A DNA stretch of 64,000 nucleotides from Nocardiopsis sp. CNR-923 (GCF_001942255.1 NZ_MKKC01000142.1:90732-154731), one strand, 5' to 3'. Positions 46,401 through 57,800 are shown, counted from the first letter of the stretch. Numbers and translations are program-made. The notes: generated by a model from the letters alone, not told the origin.

Positions 46401-49400
46401 GACCGCCAGTCCACGTCCACCGATCCCGCCGTGGAGCAGGACGGCGTGCAGCGCGGCGTCCACCAGAGCCGGATGGGGGCCGTGGAAGGGACCGCCGGTG
46501 AGGGGTGTCTCGGGCGGTTCGATCTCGGCCAGCAAGTCGTCGCCGAGTCGCCACACCCTCCGCAACCCCTGGAAGAGGGCGCCGTAGGCGTACCCGTACC
46601 GGGCGAGTCGGACGTAGTCGGGCCGGGCGGTCACCGACTCGGCGTCGGCCGGGGGCCACGGCCCGTCCGGCGCGAGGGCGACGCCGTCGTTCCAGACCGG
46701 GGGACCCTCGACCAGGGTCCCCGACGCGTACCGGGTCCATGGGGCGTCCGCCGCGGCGTCGTCGCGTCGCGCGTGGACGTTCAGCTCACGCCGGCCTCGG
46801 TCGTCGGGGGGGTCCAACGTGACCTGGAGCCCGGCGCCCTCGCCGCGCGCCAGCACCAGTGGCGTCTCCAGGACCAGGTCCTCCACGGTGGCGCCGACCT
46901 TGTCGGCCGCGTGCGCGACCAGGTCCACCAACGCGGTGCCCGGCACGACGACCCTGCCCAGCAGTTCGTGGTCACGAACCCAGGGCTGTCCGTCGAGGTC
47001 CACGCGGCCGGGGAACACGGTGCGCCCGTCGGCCAAGGCCAGTGCCTCGCCCAGAAACGGTTCGGCGGGCTTCGCACGGACGACGTCGGCGGGTGCGGAC
47101 GGGACCGCCCAGTGGCGTTGGCGCCGGAAGGGGTCGACGGGAACGGTGACTGGGGCGCCCTCGTCGGCGACGCCCTCCAAGACCACGTGTGCGTTGGTGC
47201 CGCTGATCCCGAAGGAGGACACGGCCGCCCGGCGGGGACGCCCGGTGTCCGGCCACTGCTCCGGCTCCCGGAGCAGGCGCAGACCGCTTTCCGTCCAGTC
47301 GATCCTGTCGGTGGGCTCATTCACGTGCAGGGTGCGCGGCAGCCGTCCGTGCCGCAGGGCCTCCACCGTCTTGATCACCCCGGCCACCCCGGCGGCGGCC
47401 TGGGTGTGCCCGATGTTGGACTTGAGCGACCCCACGCGCAGGTCCTCGTCGCGCTCGCGCCCACTCCCGTACACCGAGATGAGCGCGCGCGCCTCGATCG
47501 GATCGCCCAACGGGGTCCCGGTCCCGTGGGCCTCGACCGCGTCGACCTCGTCCGGCCTCAGACCAGCCGACTCCAGCGCCCGCCGCATCACCCGTTCCTG
47601 GGCTTCCCGGTTGGGCGCGGTCAATCCATTGCTGGCCCCGTCCGAGTTGACGGCGCTGCCCTTGACCAGGGCCAGCACCGGCCGTCCGTGGCGGCGGGCC
47701 CGTGACGCGCGTTCGAGCAGGAGCATCCCCGCGCCCTCGGCCCAGGCGGTCCCGTTCGCGTCGGCGCCGAAGGCACGGCAGCGCCCGTCGGGGGACAGGC
47801 CGCGCTGGACGGAGAACTCCAGGAACATTCCGGGGGTGGCCATGACCGTGGCGCCGCCCGCCAGGGCCATCTCGCACTCTCCGCGCTGGATCGCCGCCAC
47901 CGCTTGGTGCAGGGCCACCAGGGAGGACGAGCATGCGGTGTCGATGGTCAGCGCCGGGCCCCTCAGCCCCAGGACATAGGCGATGCGGCCCGACGCGACG
48001 CTCAGGGTACCGCCGGTGAGACGGTATCCGGAGTCGTCTCCCACGGCGGGGTCCGCCAGTCGCGGGCCGTAATCGGTCGGCATGGCGCCGACGAACACGC
48101 CGACCTGGCGTTCACGGAGGTCGGCCGTGTCCAGCCCGGCGCGCTGGACCGCCTCCCAGGAGGTCTCCAGCAGTAGTCTTTGCTGGGGATCCATGGCATC
48201 GGCCTCGCGGGGGCTGATGCCGAAGTAATCGGCGTCGAACATGTCGGCGTCGTACAGGAAACCGCCGGAGCGCGTGTAGGTTCGGCCGGGGGCGCCCGGT
48301 TCGGGGTCGTAGAGAGCGCCCAGGTCCCAGCCGCGGTTGTCGGGAAAGGCCCCGATCGCGTCCACGCCGTCCTCCACGAGCTGCCACAGCCGCTCGGGAG
48401 ATCGCGCTCCGCCCGGCAGCCGGCAGGCCATCGCGGTGATCGCGACGGGGTCGCCGTCGGGGATCCGGACCGGAGCCGCCACGGGCACGACCGGGGGGGA
48501 CGGGACCACCGGTTCGGAGGCGGGCCGGGCGGGCCCGGACGCCTCTTCCCCCACCTCGCCCACGAGGAACTCCGCGAGCGCGGAGGGGGTGGGCTGATCG
48601 AACACGGCGGTGTCCTCCAGACGAACTCCGGTCTCCCGGGACAGAGCACGCGCGAGCTGCAGCAGCATCATCGAGTCGAAGCCGAGGTCGCGCAGGGCCC
48701 GATGCTCATCCGCCTCGGGCAGGGACGACCGGCCGAGGATCCTGGCGACGTTCTCTCGGACCAACTCACGGACGCGGGCCCACCGCGCTCCGAGGCCGCC
48801 GTCGACGCGTCCCGCTCCACGACGGCCGCGGTCCGTTGGCCCGGCCAGTAGCTGCGCCGTTGGAACTGGTAGGTCGGCAGGTCGACGCAGCGCGCCCCGG
48901 TTCCGCCGAACAGCGTGGCCCAGTCGATGTCGACACCGGCCGTGAACGCCTGCCCGGCCGCGGTCAGCAACTGCGCCTGGTCCCCCTCGCCCCGGCGCAG
49001 GGTGGGCAGTACCCGGCCGCGCGCACCGGCGGCGTCGAGCACCCCCTGCACGCCGAGGGAGAGCACCGGGTGCGGACCCACCTCGATGAACGTCCGCCAT
49101 CCCGCGCCGATGGCGGCCTCCACCGCCGAGGCGAACTTCACCGTGCCGCGCAGTCCCGAGTACCAGTACTCGCCGTCCAGCCGTGGGCCGTCAGGGCCGA
49201 TTTCGGCTCCGGTGAGAGTGGAGAGGAACGGAATCCGGGCGGGGCGGGGATCCACGTCCGCGAGCAGCTCGCGCAGGTCCGCGCGGATGCGCTCGACGTG
49301 GGACGAGTGGGACGCGTAGTCCACGTCCACCAAGGCCGCGTGGACTCCGTGCTCGACGCAGTGTTCCACGGCGCGGCGGACCGCCGCCCGGCCTCCTGAG

Positions 49401-51481
49401 ACCACGACCGACTCGGGTCCGTTGACCGCGGCCAGATACAGGTCCGTGTCGCCCTCGACGAGCACCTTGGCGCGTGCGCGGGACAACCCCAGCGACGCCA
49501 TCCCGCCCGTTCCGGCCAGCGCGGTCAACGCCTGGCTCCGGAGGGCCACGATTCGCGCGGCGTCCTCCAGCGACAGGATCCCGGCCACGTACGCGGCGGC
49601 TATCTCTCCTTGGGAGTGACCGACGACCGCCGCGGGCTCGACTCCCATGGCCGACCACACCCTGGCCAGCGAGACCATGACCGCCCACAGCACGGGCTGC
49701 ACGACGTCCACCCGTGCCCCGGCTCCGACGAACGCCGGTGCCTGGGGTTCCCCGCGCAGCACGTGCAGGAGTGACCAGTCCACGTAGGGGTCCAGGGCCC
49801 GCTGGCACTCCAGCAGTTGCCGGGTGAACACCTGGGAGAGGGGGCCGTCGTCGTTGAGGAGTCCACGGGCCATCCCCTCCCATTGGCCTCCCTGGCCTGG
49901 AAAGAGGAGGACGGGCCGTCTCTGCGTCCCGTCGACCGGCAGCGACGCGGGCCGGACGGACTCGAGCTCGCGGGCGGCCCCTCCGACCGGCGCGAGGATC
50001 ACCGCCCGGTGCTCGAAAACCGATCGGGTGGTGGCCAGTGACAGGCCAACGTCCTGGGCCCGCAGCCCCGGACGGGACGAGACGAAGAAGTGCAGGGACG
50101 ACGCCTGGGCGCGCAGAGCCTCCTCGGACCGGGCCGAGAGCACCCACGGAACGGGGTCGAGGACCCCGTCCCCCGTTCCGGTGCCGGGCCGGTCGGCCAG
50201 CACCGCCGGCGGCGGTCCCAGCACGAGGTGGCAGTTGGTGCCTCCGACTCCGAAGGAGGACACGCCCGCCAGCGGGGAGTTCACGGGCCAGGGCACGCGC
50301 CGGGTCTGGGGGCTCAGCCGCAACGCCTCCAGATCGATGTCCGGATGCGGCTCAGCGAAGTTGCGCGTGGGCGGAATCTGCTGGTGGGAGAGGCTGAGCA
50401 CGGTCTTGACGAGGCCGACGACACCCGCGGCGCCCTCCAGGTGTCCGACGTTGGTCTTGGCGGAACCCACGTACAAGGGATCCTCGCGCCCGTCCGCGAA
50501 CACCGCTCCCAGAGCGGCCGCCTCGACCGGGTCGCCGACCGGGGTTCCCGTGCCGTGGAGTTCGACGTAGGCGACCTGTGTCGGGTCGACCGCCGCCCTG
50601 CGGTACGCCGTGCGCAGGACCTCCTTCTGCCCCAGGGCGTCCGGACGGGCGAGGTAGGAGGTCTGGCCGGAGTTGTTCACGGCGCCGCCCCGCAGGACCG
50701 CGTGAACCGGGTCCCCGTCGGCCAGGGCCCGGTCCAGCGGTTTGAGCACGACGACGGCTCCGCCCTCACCCCGCGCGTAGCCGTTGGCCCGCGCGTCGAA
50801 GGTGTAGCAGCGCGCATCCGGGGAGAGCCCGCCGAACCCGATGAGGCTCTCGGTGCTCTCGGGAGCCAGGATGAGGTTCACCCCGCCGGCGAGAGCCGTC
50901 CCGCACTCCCCACGGCGCAGGCTCTCCATCGCCATGTGCACGCTCACGAGGGACGACGACTGCCCGCTGTCCACGGTCATGCTCGGCCCGGCCAGCCCGA
51001 GGGCGAAGGAGACCCGGTTGGCGATCATGCCGCGCTGGGTGCCCGTGAACGCGTGGTGGGTCCGCCCCTCCTGTCCGGCACGCTGCTGGACGAGGGCGAA
51101 GTCGGAGGTGATCGCACCGATGAACACACCGGTGTCCGTGCCGCTCAGCGAGTCCGGTGCGACGCGTGCGTGCTCCACGGCCTCCCAGGCGAGTTCGAGT
51201 ATGAGACGCTGTTGGGGGTCCATGGCCGTGGCCTCGCGCGGAGAGATGCCGAAGAAGTCAGCGTCGAAGTCCTCCACCCGGTCGAGGTACCCGGCCCAGT
51301 ACCAGTCGCGCGAGGCGGAGACGACTCCGAGCCGCTCCGGAGGCGCGGAGATCGACTCCCGGCCCTCGCAGAGCAGCCGCCAGAATGCGTCGGGAGTCGA
51401 GGCGCCCGGGAGTCGGAGGGAGATCCCGATCACGGCGATCAGTTCACCGGCCTCTGGAGGCGTCCGCACACCCGTCACCAT
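43416..51481 (-). CDS. Type I PKS, loading module KSQ-AT-ACP plus module KS-DH-ER-KR-ACP without AT (one frameshift)
   Basis: About 2688 residues after repair. Loading: KSQ with Gln for the active-site Cys (VDSGQSSSLVSVH, Gln codon 50960-50962); AT with GHSQGE and methylmalonyl-type YASH (DVDYASHSSHV); ACP (LGFDSMMLLQL). This implies a propionyl starter made by decarboxylating methylmalonyl. Module 1: KS (IDTACSSSLVALH, Cys 47931-47933), then directly the post-AT linker VPVDPFRRQRHW with no AT. DH has HELLGRVVVP and VDAALH, ER has AGVNFKDVLVALGM and HAAAGGVGTAAVQ. KR has TGGTGTLG and LDD, so is B-type with an active triad. ACP has IGLDSLTGIEL. The break near 48783-48787 lies between loading AT and ACP. 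ATG 51481 has GGAG six bases upstream. Confidence 0.93.
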
Positions 51482-51936
51482 CGTCGTCTCCGATCTCACT
51501 TCACCCGACGTCGTTCCGCACATCGCAGGGATCGCCTCCGCCAGCGATCTTCCAGTGCAAATGCACGGTCAGGTCATTGTTTGCGCAGGTCAGGAATGAT
51601 CGATTAGCGGACCGCGCCCACCACGTATTGGTCCGGGACGCGGGGGTTCCCCTGGAGGACCGGAGAGGAGAGGAGAGGAACACGGCCGGGGGACGTCGCG
51701 TACCGCTCCACCGAGAGAAGACTCACCGCGGCGTCAACGGATCAGTCGCGGAAAGAGGGATCGGACCTCAGGCAACAAAAAACCCACCACTCACCATGTA
51801 ACGCTTTCGGACATCAACGTGAAGGATCGTACCCGCAGCTCGCAGCCCGTGACAACGAAAACTCCCTTTTGGGACATTGTTGTTTCACATTCGGACCGAG
51901 TACGTAACCGCCCGGTGACCCCCATGAAAAGCGTCT
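51482..51936. other. Intergenic region upstream of the PKS operon, AT-richer
   Basis: About 450 bases between the monooxygenase 3' end and the first PKS gene, all on the minus strand. GC falls at 51540-51600 and 51770-51900, consistent with the promoter of the PKS operon. I see no gene and no placeable -10/-35 or activator site. Confidence 0.45.
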
Positions 51937-51966
51937 GAGTCCGGCGCCCACGAGGACACCGGACTC
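51937..51966 (-). terminator. Hairpin terminator after the conservon/monooxygenase operon
   Basis: Inverted repeat gagtccgg...ccggactc (51937-51944 / 51959-51966). Read on the minus strand it is followed shortly by CTTTTC. It lies 48 bases beyond the monooxygenase stop and separates that operon from the PKS genes. Confidence 0.6.
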
Positions 51967-51972
51967 GGGACA

Positions 51973-52043
51973 CCGTGCCGCGCGCGCCTCAGTCGCCGTG
52001 CCGCGCGCGCGCCTCAGTCGCCGTGCCGTGCGCGCACCTCGGC
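51973..52043. repeat. Short tandem duplications over the monooxygenase stop codon
   Basis: Three head-to-tail copies of a 23-25-bp unit beginning ccgtgccgcgcgcgc: 51973-51995 (23), 51996-52020 (25) and a diverged third from 52021. The stop codon (52014-52016) sits in the middle copy. The unit encodes the ARHGD-stop end of the protein, so the terminal codons have been repeated downstream. Slippage in the CG-rich tract is the simplest origin. Confidence 0.8.
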
Positions 52044-53276
52044 CACGTACTCGGCGGCCAGATCCGGGTCCAGCAGCCACTTCCTGTAATCCGGTGCATA
52101 GTCCCAACCCTGGATCCAACGGTCAGAGACCTCGCGGTACTTGACCGCGGCGGACAGCAGGTTGAGCATTTCCTGGGGCATGTCGCCCTGGTCCCACCAC
52201 GTAGAACACATCTCGGACCACTGCTGGTTGTACAGACCGAATTCCCAGAAGCGATCGAAGGCGCCGACCAGGAACTCCTCGTCGAAGGGTCGCTCACCGT
52301 GCTCGATGATGGCTTCCAGGTAGGCCTTGGCGCACCGCGTGGAGTTGTTCCAGCTCTGACCGACGTAGGGGTCCATCGTCACGACCACGTCCGCCATGCC
52401 CAGGACTCGGCCGCCGGAGGGCAGGACCCCCACGGGGTTGCGCACCTGGGGCGTCAGATCCTCGATCAACGTGCTCCTGTGACCGTCGACCAGGACCGCG
52501 TCCTTGACGCGCTCGAAGTACTGCGGGGCGTACTGCCGGAGCAGGTCCTTCATCCTCCGCAGCTGCTCCTCGGGACCCGGCCGGTCGGGCCACGCGTCCA
52601 TCGGGCCGCCGCGCTTGTCCACCATGAGCAGGTTGTGGGCCGGCCCGTCCTGCGTGAGGATCGGCATGAAGATGATGTTGCCCGCCTCGGCCGCGGACGC
52701 GGCCCAACTGATGTTCTCCTCGCCGTCCGTGTCCGGCCAGACGTCGTAGACCTGCGCCTGGGCGATCGACCGGGGCCTGGCTCCGGAGAACCTGCTCTCG
52801 TCGTAGTCGAAGAGCTGCCCGAGCTCCCCGTGTCCGACAGCGACGATGATCAGTTCGAACATGCGGGTGAAGTAGTCCAGATCCGTGACGGTGACTCCGT
52901 GGATCACGACCTTGCCGCCGCGGTCCTCGAAGTACTCCAGCCAGTCGGCCATCTTCACACGCCTGTCGACGGACACCGAGTAGTCGTTTCCCTCACCGGT
53001 CCTGCCGGTGAAGGACATGCACACGCCCTGGCCCGGGTACAGATGCACCTTCTGTTCCCTGATCTGGGGTGACAGGGCACTCCAGAGGTCCAGGTCGTGC
53101 TCGCGCTCGTAGTTCAGGGCCGTGGGGAAGGTGAACTGGGAGATCGACGCCTTGCCGGTGCGGATCTCCATCGACGACTGCCCCGTGATCACCGTGACGT
53201 CGTAGCCTTCGGTCAGCAGCCCATGGGCCAGGTGCAGTCCGGCATGGCCCGCGCCGACGATAAGGATCTTGCGCAT
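52014..53276 (-). CDS. FAD-dependent monooxygenase, styrene/indole monooxygenase (StyA)-like
   Basis: A 420-residue flavoprotein. N-terminal Rossmann FAD motif ILIVGAGHAGLHLAHGLL, a substrate-binding domain of the styrene/indole monooxygenase type (VSVDRRVKMADWLEYFEDRG), and GGRVLGMADVVVTMDPYVGQ as the second FAD motif. StyA enzymes epoxidise alkenes using FADH2 from a separate reductase. No reductase gene is adjacent. It starts ATG 53276, 64 bases after cvnD, and so is probably the fifth gene of the conservon operon, a place often held by a cytochrome P450. It also lies next to the PKS cluster and could oxidise its product; that is inference. Confidence 0.82.
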   Translation of the reverse strand: MRKILIVGAGHAGLHLAHGLLTEGYDVTVITGQSSMEIRTGKASISQFTFPTALNYEREHDLDLWSALSPQIREQKVHLYPGQGVCMSFTGRTGEGNDYSVSVDRRVKMADWLEYFEDRGGKVVIHGVTVTDLDYFTRMFELIIVAVGHGELGQLFDYDESRFSGARPRSIAQAQVYDVWPDTDGEENISWAASAAEAGNIIFMPILTQDGPAHNLLMVDKRGGPMDAWPDRPGPEEQLRRMKDLLRQYAPQYFERVKDAVLVDGHRSTLIEDLTPQVRNPVGVLPSGGRVLGMADVVVTMDPYVGQSWNNSTRCAKAYLEAIIEHGERPFDEEFLVGAFDRFWEFGLYNQQWSEMCSTWWDQGDMPQEMLNLLSAAVKYREVSDRWIQGWDYAPDYRKWLLDPDLAAEYVAEVRARHGD

Positions 53277-53340
53277 CTGTCGCTAACTTTCCTGGGGAGT
53301 CTACGGGGGCGGTGGGGAGGGCGAGGCGTCTCCCCGCCCG

Positions 53341-53946
53341 TCAGCCGACGGGCTCGCTCGCGCGGTTGTGCTGGAGCGCGTACCGGAGCAACGTCTTGAG
53401 GACGTCGCCGCCGGAGTTGCGCTGGCGGGCGTCGAAGTCGATGATCGGCACCTCCGGGCTCACCTCCAACGCCTCGCGGACCTGCTCGGCCGAGTAGTCG
53501 AGACGTCCCTCGAACTTGTTCAGCGCGACGATGTAGGGGATGCGCCGGTTCGTCTCGAAGTAGTCCACCGCGTCGAAGGAGTCCGCGAGCCTGCGGCAGT
53601 CGACCACGACGACGGCACCCACCGCGCCGCGCACCAGATCGTCCCACATGAACCAGAAGCGCGCCTGTCCGGGCGTGCCGAACATGTACATGACCAGTTC
53701 GTCGTCGATGGTGATGCGGCCGAAGTCCATCGCGACGGTGGTCGTCATCTTGTCGGGTGTGATCGAGGTGTCGTCATGGCCGATGCTCGCCTCGGTCATG
53801 ATTGCCTCTGTCGTGACCGGTGGAATCTCCGAGACCGAGCTCACCAAGGTCGTCTTGCCGGCGCCGAAGCCTCCGGCGATGACGATCTTGCTCGACATCT
53901 TCTTGCGATTCGACCTGTTGTCACTGGAAAAGTCGTTCGAGACCAC
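53341..53946 (-). CDS. cvnD: Conservon GTP-binding protein CvnD
   Basis: A 201-residue small Ras-like GTPase of the actinobacterial conservons. G1 GGFGAGKTTLV, G3-like FGTPGQARFWFMWDDL, G4 ALNKFEGR. GTG 53946, preceded by GAGAGGG, overlaps cvnC by 26 bases; starting at ATG 53898 would give a short form. It should act with CvnA-C at the membrane in a G-protein-like signalling complex. Fourth in the operon cvnA-B-C-D. Confidence 0.9.
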   Translation of the reverse strand: MVSNDFSSDNRSNRKKMSSKIVIAGGFGAGKTTLVSSVSEIPPVTTEAIMTEASIGHDDTSITPDKMTTTVAMDFGRITIDDELVMYMFGTPGQARFWFMWDDLVRGAVGAVVVVDCRRLADSFDAVDYFETNRRIPYIVALNKFEGRLDYSAEQVREALEVSPEVPIIDFDARQRNSGGDVLKTLLRYALQHNRASEPVG

Positions 53947-54280
53947 GAAGAGCCCTCTCCAGAACCTGGTTTTCCGATGGACTACTGCCGGTGATGGTGG
54001 GGTGGATGTACACCAGGTCCTGCTCGGCCAGGTCGCTGACCAGGACCTGGGTGACACCCAGGGGGATGTTCAGCTCCGCCGACACCTCGGCGAGTGACCG
54101 TGTCTCCCGGCACAGTCGGTAGATGTTGATCGACTCCGGCATGAGGGTGCTGGGAGGTTCGTGCCCGGGCTCGGACGTCGAGACCAGGGTCTGCACCATC
54201 AGCGGATGCCGCGACCGCGTCCGCCCGCCCGTGAAGGTGAACGGGCGGACGCGGTTACTCCTTCGCCTGCGGAAGCTCAT
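53921..54280 (-). CDS. cvnC: Conservon DUF742 protein CvnC
   Basis: A 119-residue DUF742 protein. Basic N-terminus, VRPFTFTGGRTRSRH, then a winged-helix-like part: EHESINIYRLCRE region in the form ESINIYRLCRETRSLAEVS, IPLGVTQVLVSDLAEQDLV. Short C-terminal tail. In conservons it partners CvnB and CvnD. ATG 54280, 52 bases after cvnB; its end overlaps cvnD. Confidence 0.92.
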   Translation of the reverse strand: MSFRRRRSNRVRPFTFTGGRTRSRHPLMVQTLVSTSEPGHEPPSTLMPESINIYRLCRETRSLAEVSAELNIPLGVTQVLVSDLAEQDLVYIHPTITGSSPSENQVLERALRGLERLFQ

Positions 54281-54332
54281 GTCAGTGGCAACCTTCTCGT
54301 GATCCCTGTCGAACCGCTACGGGTCGCCGCGC

Positions 54333-54758
54333 TCAGTTCTGGATGACTTCGCGCAGTTGCGATCGCAGCTGGGGGGTGAGCACGTGCGCGACGTTCTCCA
54401 CGAGCTTGGTCATCTGGAACCCGATGAGCTTGAGCTCGCTGCCCGGGGAGGTGAGGACGGCCATGCACGAACCGTCGCTGATGGCCATGATGAACAGGTG
54501 GCCCTTGTTGAACCGGACCAGGAGCTGCTCGCACTCGCCGCGCTGGAACAGCGACGCGCCGCCGACTGCCAGGCTGTGCAGACCGCTGGCGATCGCCGCG
54601 AGCTGTTCGGCGTGCTCCTCGGGAAAGTCACTGGAGTGCGTCAGCACCAGACCGTCGGACGAGACGACCACGGCGTGCTCGACTCCGCGGACGTCCCGGA
54701 CGAACCGGTCGATGAGCCAGGAGAAGTTCTCAACGCTTTCGTTCACGTGTTCGGTCAT
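54333..54758 (-). CDS. cvnB: Conservon roadblock/LC7 protein CvnB
   Basis: A 141-residue roadblock/LC7-family protein: FSWLIDRFVRDVRGVEHAVV, SSDGLVLTHSSDFPEEHAEQ, ASGLHSLAVGGASLFQRGEC, typical of CvnB (the MglB-like partner of the CvnD GTPase). ATG 54758, 87 bases after cvnA. The family role is as regulator or scaffold for the small GTPase. Confidence 0.93.
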   Translation of the reverse strand: MTEHVNESVENFSWLIDRFVRDVRGVEHAVVVSSDGLVLTHSSDFPEEHAEQLAAIASGLHSLAVGGASLFQRGECEQLLVRFNKGHLFIMAISDGSCMAVLTSPGSELKLIGFQMTKLVENVAHVLTPQLRSQLREVIQN

Positions 54759-54845
54759 CGCTCTACCTGCCTGGGCCGAGGGTCGTTACGGGGGGACGGG
54801 GGGTGCGTGTCGGCACCCGGGGGACGTGTCGGGGAGAGAGGGGGA

Positions 54846-57800
54846 TCACGTGGCCTCTCCGTCCGATTTGTCCTCGAGGGCTTCCCGTTCGCCTTCGAGG
54901 AAGTCTCCGAGCTCGTCGCGGATCTGTTCGGCCCTGGCCTCGCCGGTCAGCCTGGGCGGGGCGTCGGACGGCGGTTCGGTCTTCGCGACGTGGTCCGGAG
55001 GGGGCATCATCCGCAGGGGCGACCCGTGGGGCGTGGCGCTGCGACGGGGCAGTCCCGCGGCGGTGACGGCGGAGTTACCGCCGCCGAGGGGCTTGTGGGC
55101 GGAGTCGCCGTTCACGCCGTTGGTCCCGGTCGCGGGCGGGGCGGCCAAGGGGGTCTTGGGCGCGACCGCCGGGGGCACCGTCGAGGTGCGGGCCTGGCCC
55201 GGGATCGGGGGCGTGGCCACGCGCAGCAGATCGTTGGGGATGATCGCGTAGGCGTTGACCCCCCGGAAGGAACGCGACTCCAGGCGTGCCTCCAGACCGT
55301 GCCTGCGCGCGATCCGGCTGGCGACGAACAGGCCCATGTGCCGCGGGACCTCCTCGTCGAGGACGGGCGCCCCGGAGAGCCTGCGGTTGAGGTCCACGAG
55401 CTGGGACTCGGGGATTCCCACACCCTCGTCCTCGACCACGATCATGAGTCGGCCGTCGTCGAGTTCCCGCGCGCTGACCACGACCTGGGAGTGCTCGGGC
55501 GAGTTGGCGGTGGCGTTGTCCAGCAGTTCGGCCAACAGGTGGCTGACGTCGTCGGCGGCCATACCGGTGATGGACGTCTGCGGGAGCTTGCCGAGGCGCA
55601 CCCGCGGGTAGTCCTTGATCTCTGAGGTCGCGGCGCGGGCGACGTCCAGGAGCGGCACGATCTCGTCGTGGGCATCGGACTCGCCGCCGTCGTGGCCGGT
55701 CAGCACCAGGAAGTTCTCCCCGTTGCGTCGCATCCGGGTGGCGAGGTTGTCGATCTGGAAGAGCTTGTCGAGCAGGTCGGGGTCCTGGGCGTCGGTCTCC
55801 AGTTCCTCGACCGTCTCCAGCAGGGCGTCGACCAGCGACAGGTCGCGCATGGCCAGACCGGCGAGCGCCTCGTTGAGCAGGCCCTCGCGGTCCGTGGAGC
55901 CGACAAGCCGCTCCCGGTCGTCGGCGGCGTCCGCGGCCTCGGGGGCCTCCTCCAGGGCGGCCGGAGCCTCCCCCTGGGCCTCCTGGGCGACGGCTCCCGG
56001 GTGTCGGGAGTCTCCGCTTCGGGAACGCCCGCGGGCTCGTAGCGGTCGTCGTCCGCCTCGGGAACGCGCGTGCGGTCCTCGGCGTCCGACCGGTCGGAGT
56101 AGGTCGCCGGTTCGGCGGTGATCACCGGCGGCGCCTGGCCCGAGGTGAGCACGATGACGTGCTGGACGGGCTGACCGTAGGCGGGGATGTGGCCGGGGAC
56201 GACCATCGGCTGCCCCGGGTACACGTAGCCGGGCGGCTGGTAGGGCGCCGGGTAGGCGACCATCGGCGGCGCGTAGGCGTAGGCCTGGTACCCGGGCTCG
56301 GCCGGGTAGCCGTAGGCCCCGTGGAGGGCGAACTGGTGCCCGGGACGCGGCTGTGAGACCTGTTCGTAGCCCTGGGGAACGTGCTGTGCCGGGTATCCGG
56401 CGTACGCACGGGGAAGGAGCTGGCCCTGGTGCGAGGGGAGCCCGGGGACGGCCGGATGCCCCGCGTGGCCGGGGTGGGCCTGGGGGAACTGGCCGTGGTA
56501 CGGCTCCACCGCGAACCGGCCCGACACGTGCTGCTCCTGGGGACCGGCCCCCGACGGGTACCCCGCGTACCCTTGGCCGACGGGATGGCCCTGGTTCGGG
56601 GCGAGCCCGAAGGCGTCGTGGGGCTGCGCGTGCACGGGACCGGCGGGGTGGCCCTGAGGGCCGGGCTGACCGGGGTGCGACGGGCTGCCGTGCGCGGTCG
56701 TGTAGCCGGGGTACGCCTGGTGGGAGAGCTGTCCCTGGGCCCCGGGGTGCGCGGCGAGGCTCTGGTCCGTCGGATGCACGGGATTCCCCGGGTATCCGAC
56801 GCGGCCGTGATCGACGATCGGCCCCTGATCGGCCTGTGGCCCAGAGTAGGCGGGTCGGCCCTGATGCCCCGGCGGCGTCGCGGAGCCGTGGGCCCGCTGG
56901 CGTGCGGGGTCGCCCGGGTACGCCGGCGTCCCCTGCACTGCCTGGTACCCCGCGTACCCCTGGTCGACCGGACGCCCCTGGGGTCCGGACGGATCCACGG
57001 GGCCCGGGTGCGCCGCCACTCCCGGTGCGACCTGGTGCCCGGCGACGGGGCCTGGCTCCTCCGGGTCCGCAGAGTGTGTCTGGGCCCTCCGTCCGGGCTC
57101 GTGCCCGGGTTGACCGTCGTGGGCTGGGGAGTCCTGTTCGGCCCGGGACTCCTGGCCCTGGCTTCTCCCTGAGCGGGGCCTCGACGTGGCGCCCTCACCG
57201 GAAGCCGGGCTCCCTCGGTCGCGACGGGCGCCGTCCGCGCCGATGAGCCGTGCACCTCGGCCTCGGGCAGGACGGCCTGTGGTCCGGTGATCGGATCCGG
57301 GGTTCGGGATCGCGCTGTCCCGTACGGGTTCGGCTGGTCGTCCATGCGCGAACCTCCCTCCAGGGGGTCGGCCCCGTGCTGCCCGGTCGCTGGCGTCTGC
57401 CGGTCCGCTGCACCCGAGGAGTCGGGGGTCGCGGATGCGGTCTGGCCGGTCTCACCGGTGCGCGGGGGGTGGTCGGCACGCGTGTCGTCGGACCTGGCGG
57501 GGGGGCCGTCGGGTGGGGAGCTCCGAGTTGTGCCGGGATCTGTGGGTGTCGCGCTCGGCGTCGGTCGCGGAGCGCGCCGGGGCGGCCGGCTTCCGCCGCT
57601 CATCGGCGGCGGCGTCGGTCGCCCCGGGCTCGGAGCCGGGGGCGGGGCGCGGTGCGGCGCCCGTGGCGGAGTCGTTCATGAGAGGGGAGTTCGGGGTCCT
57701 GGGCCGACCGCGCGGCGTGGGCTCGTCGAGTCCCGCACCGCGCCACTGGCCGACCGGGTGGGCGCCGGGTTCGACGTCGTCGACTTCCAGGCGCCGGTTG

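Noticed and set aside
45189..47705. 838-codon plus-strand open frame across the first PKS gene
   Set aside because: It is antisense to well-defined KS, DH and ER domains and has no protein-like motifs.
56150..57080. Possible collagen-like or repeat-array element on its own
   Set aside because: The recurring Pro/Gly units are part of the cvnA reading frame and are too irregular for a separate repeat element; no CRISPR-like regularity.
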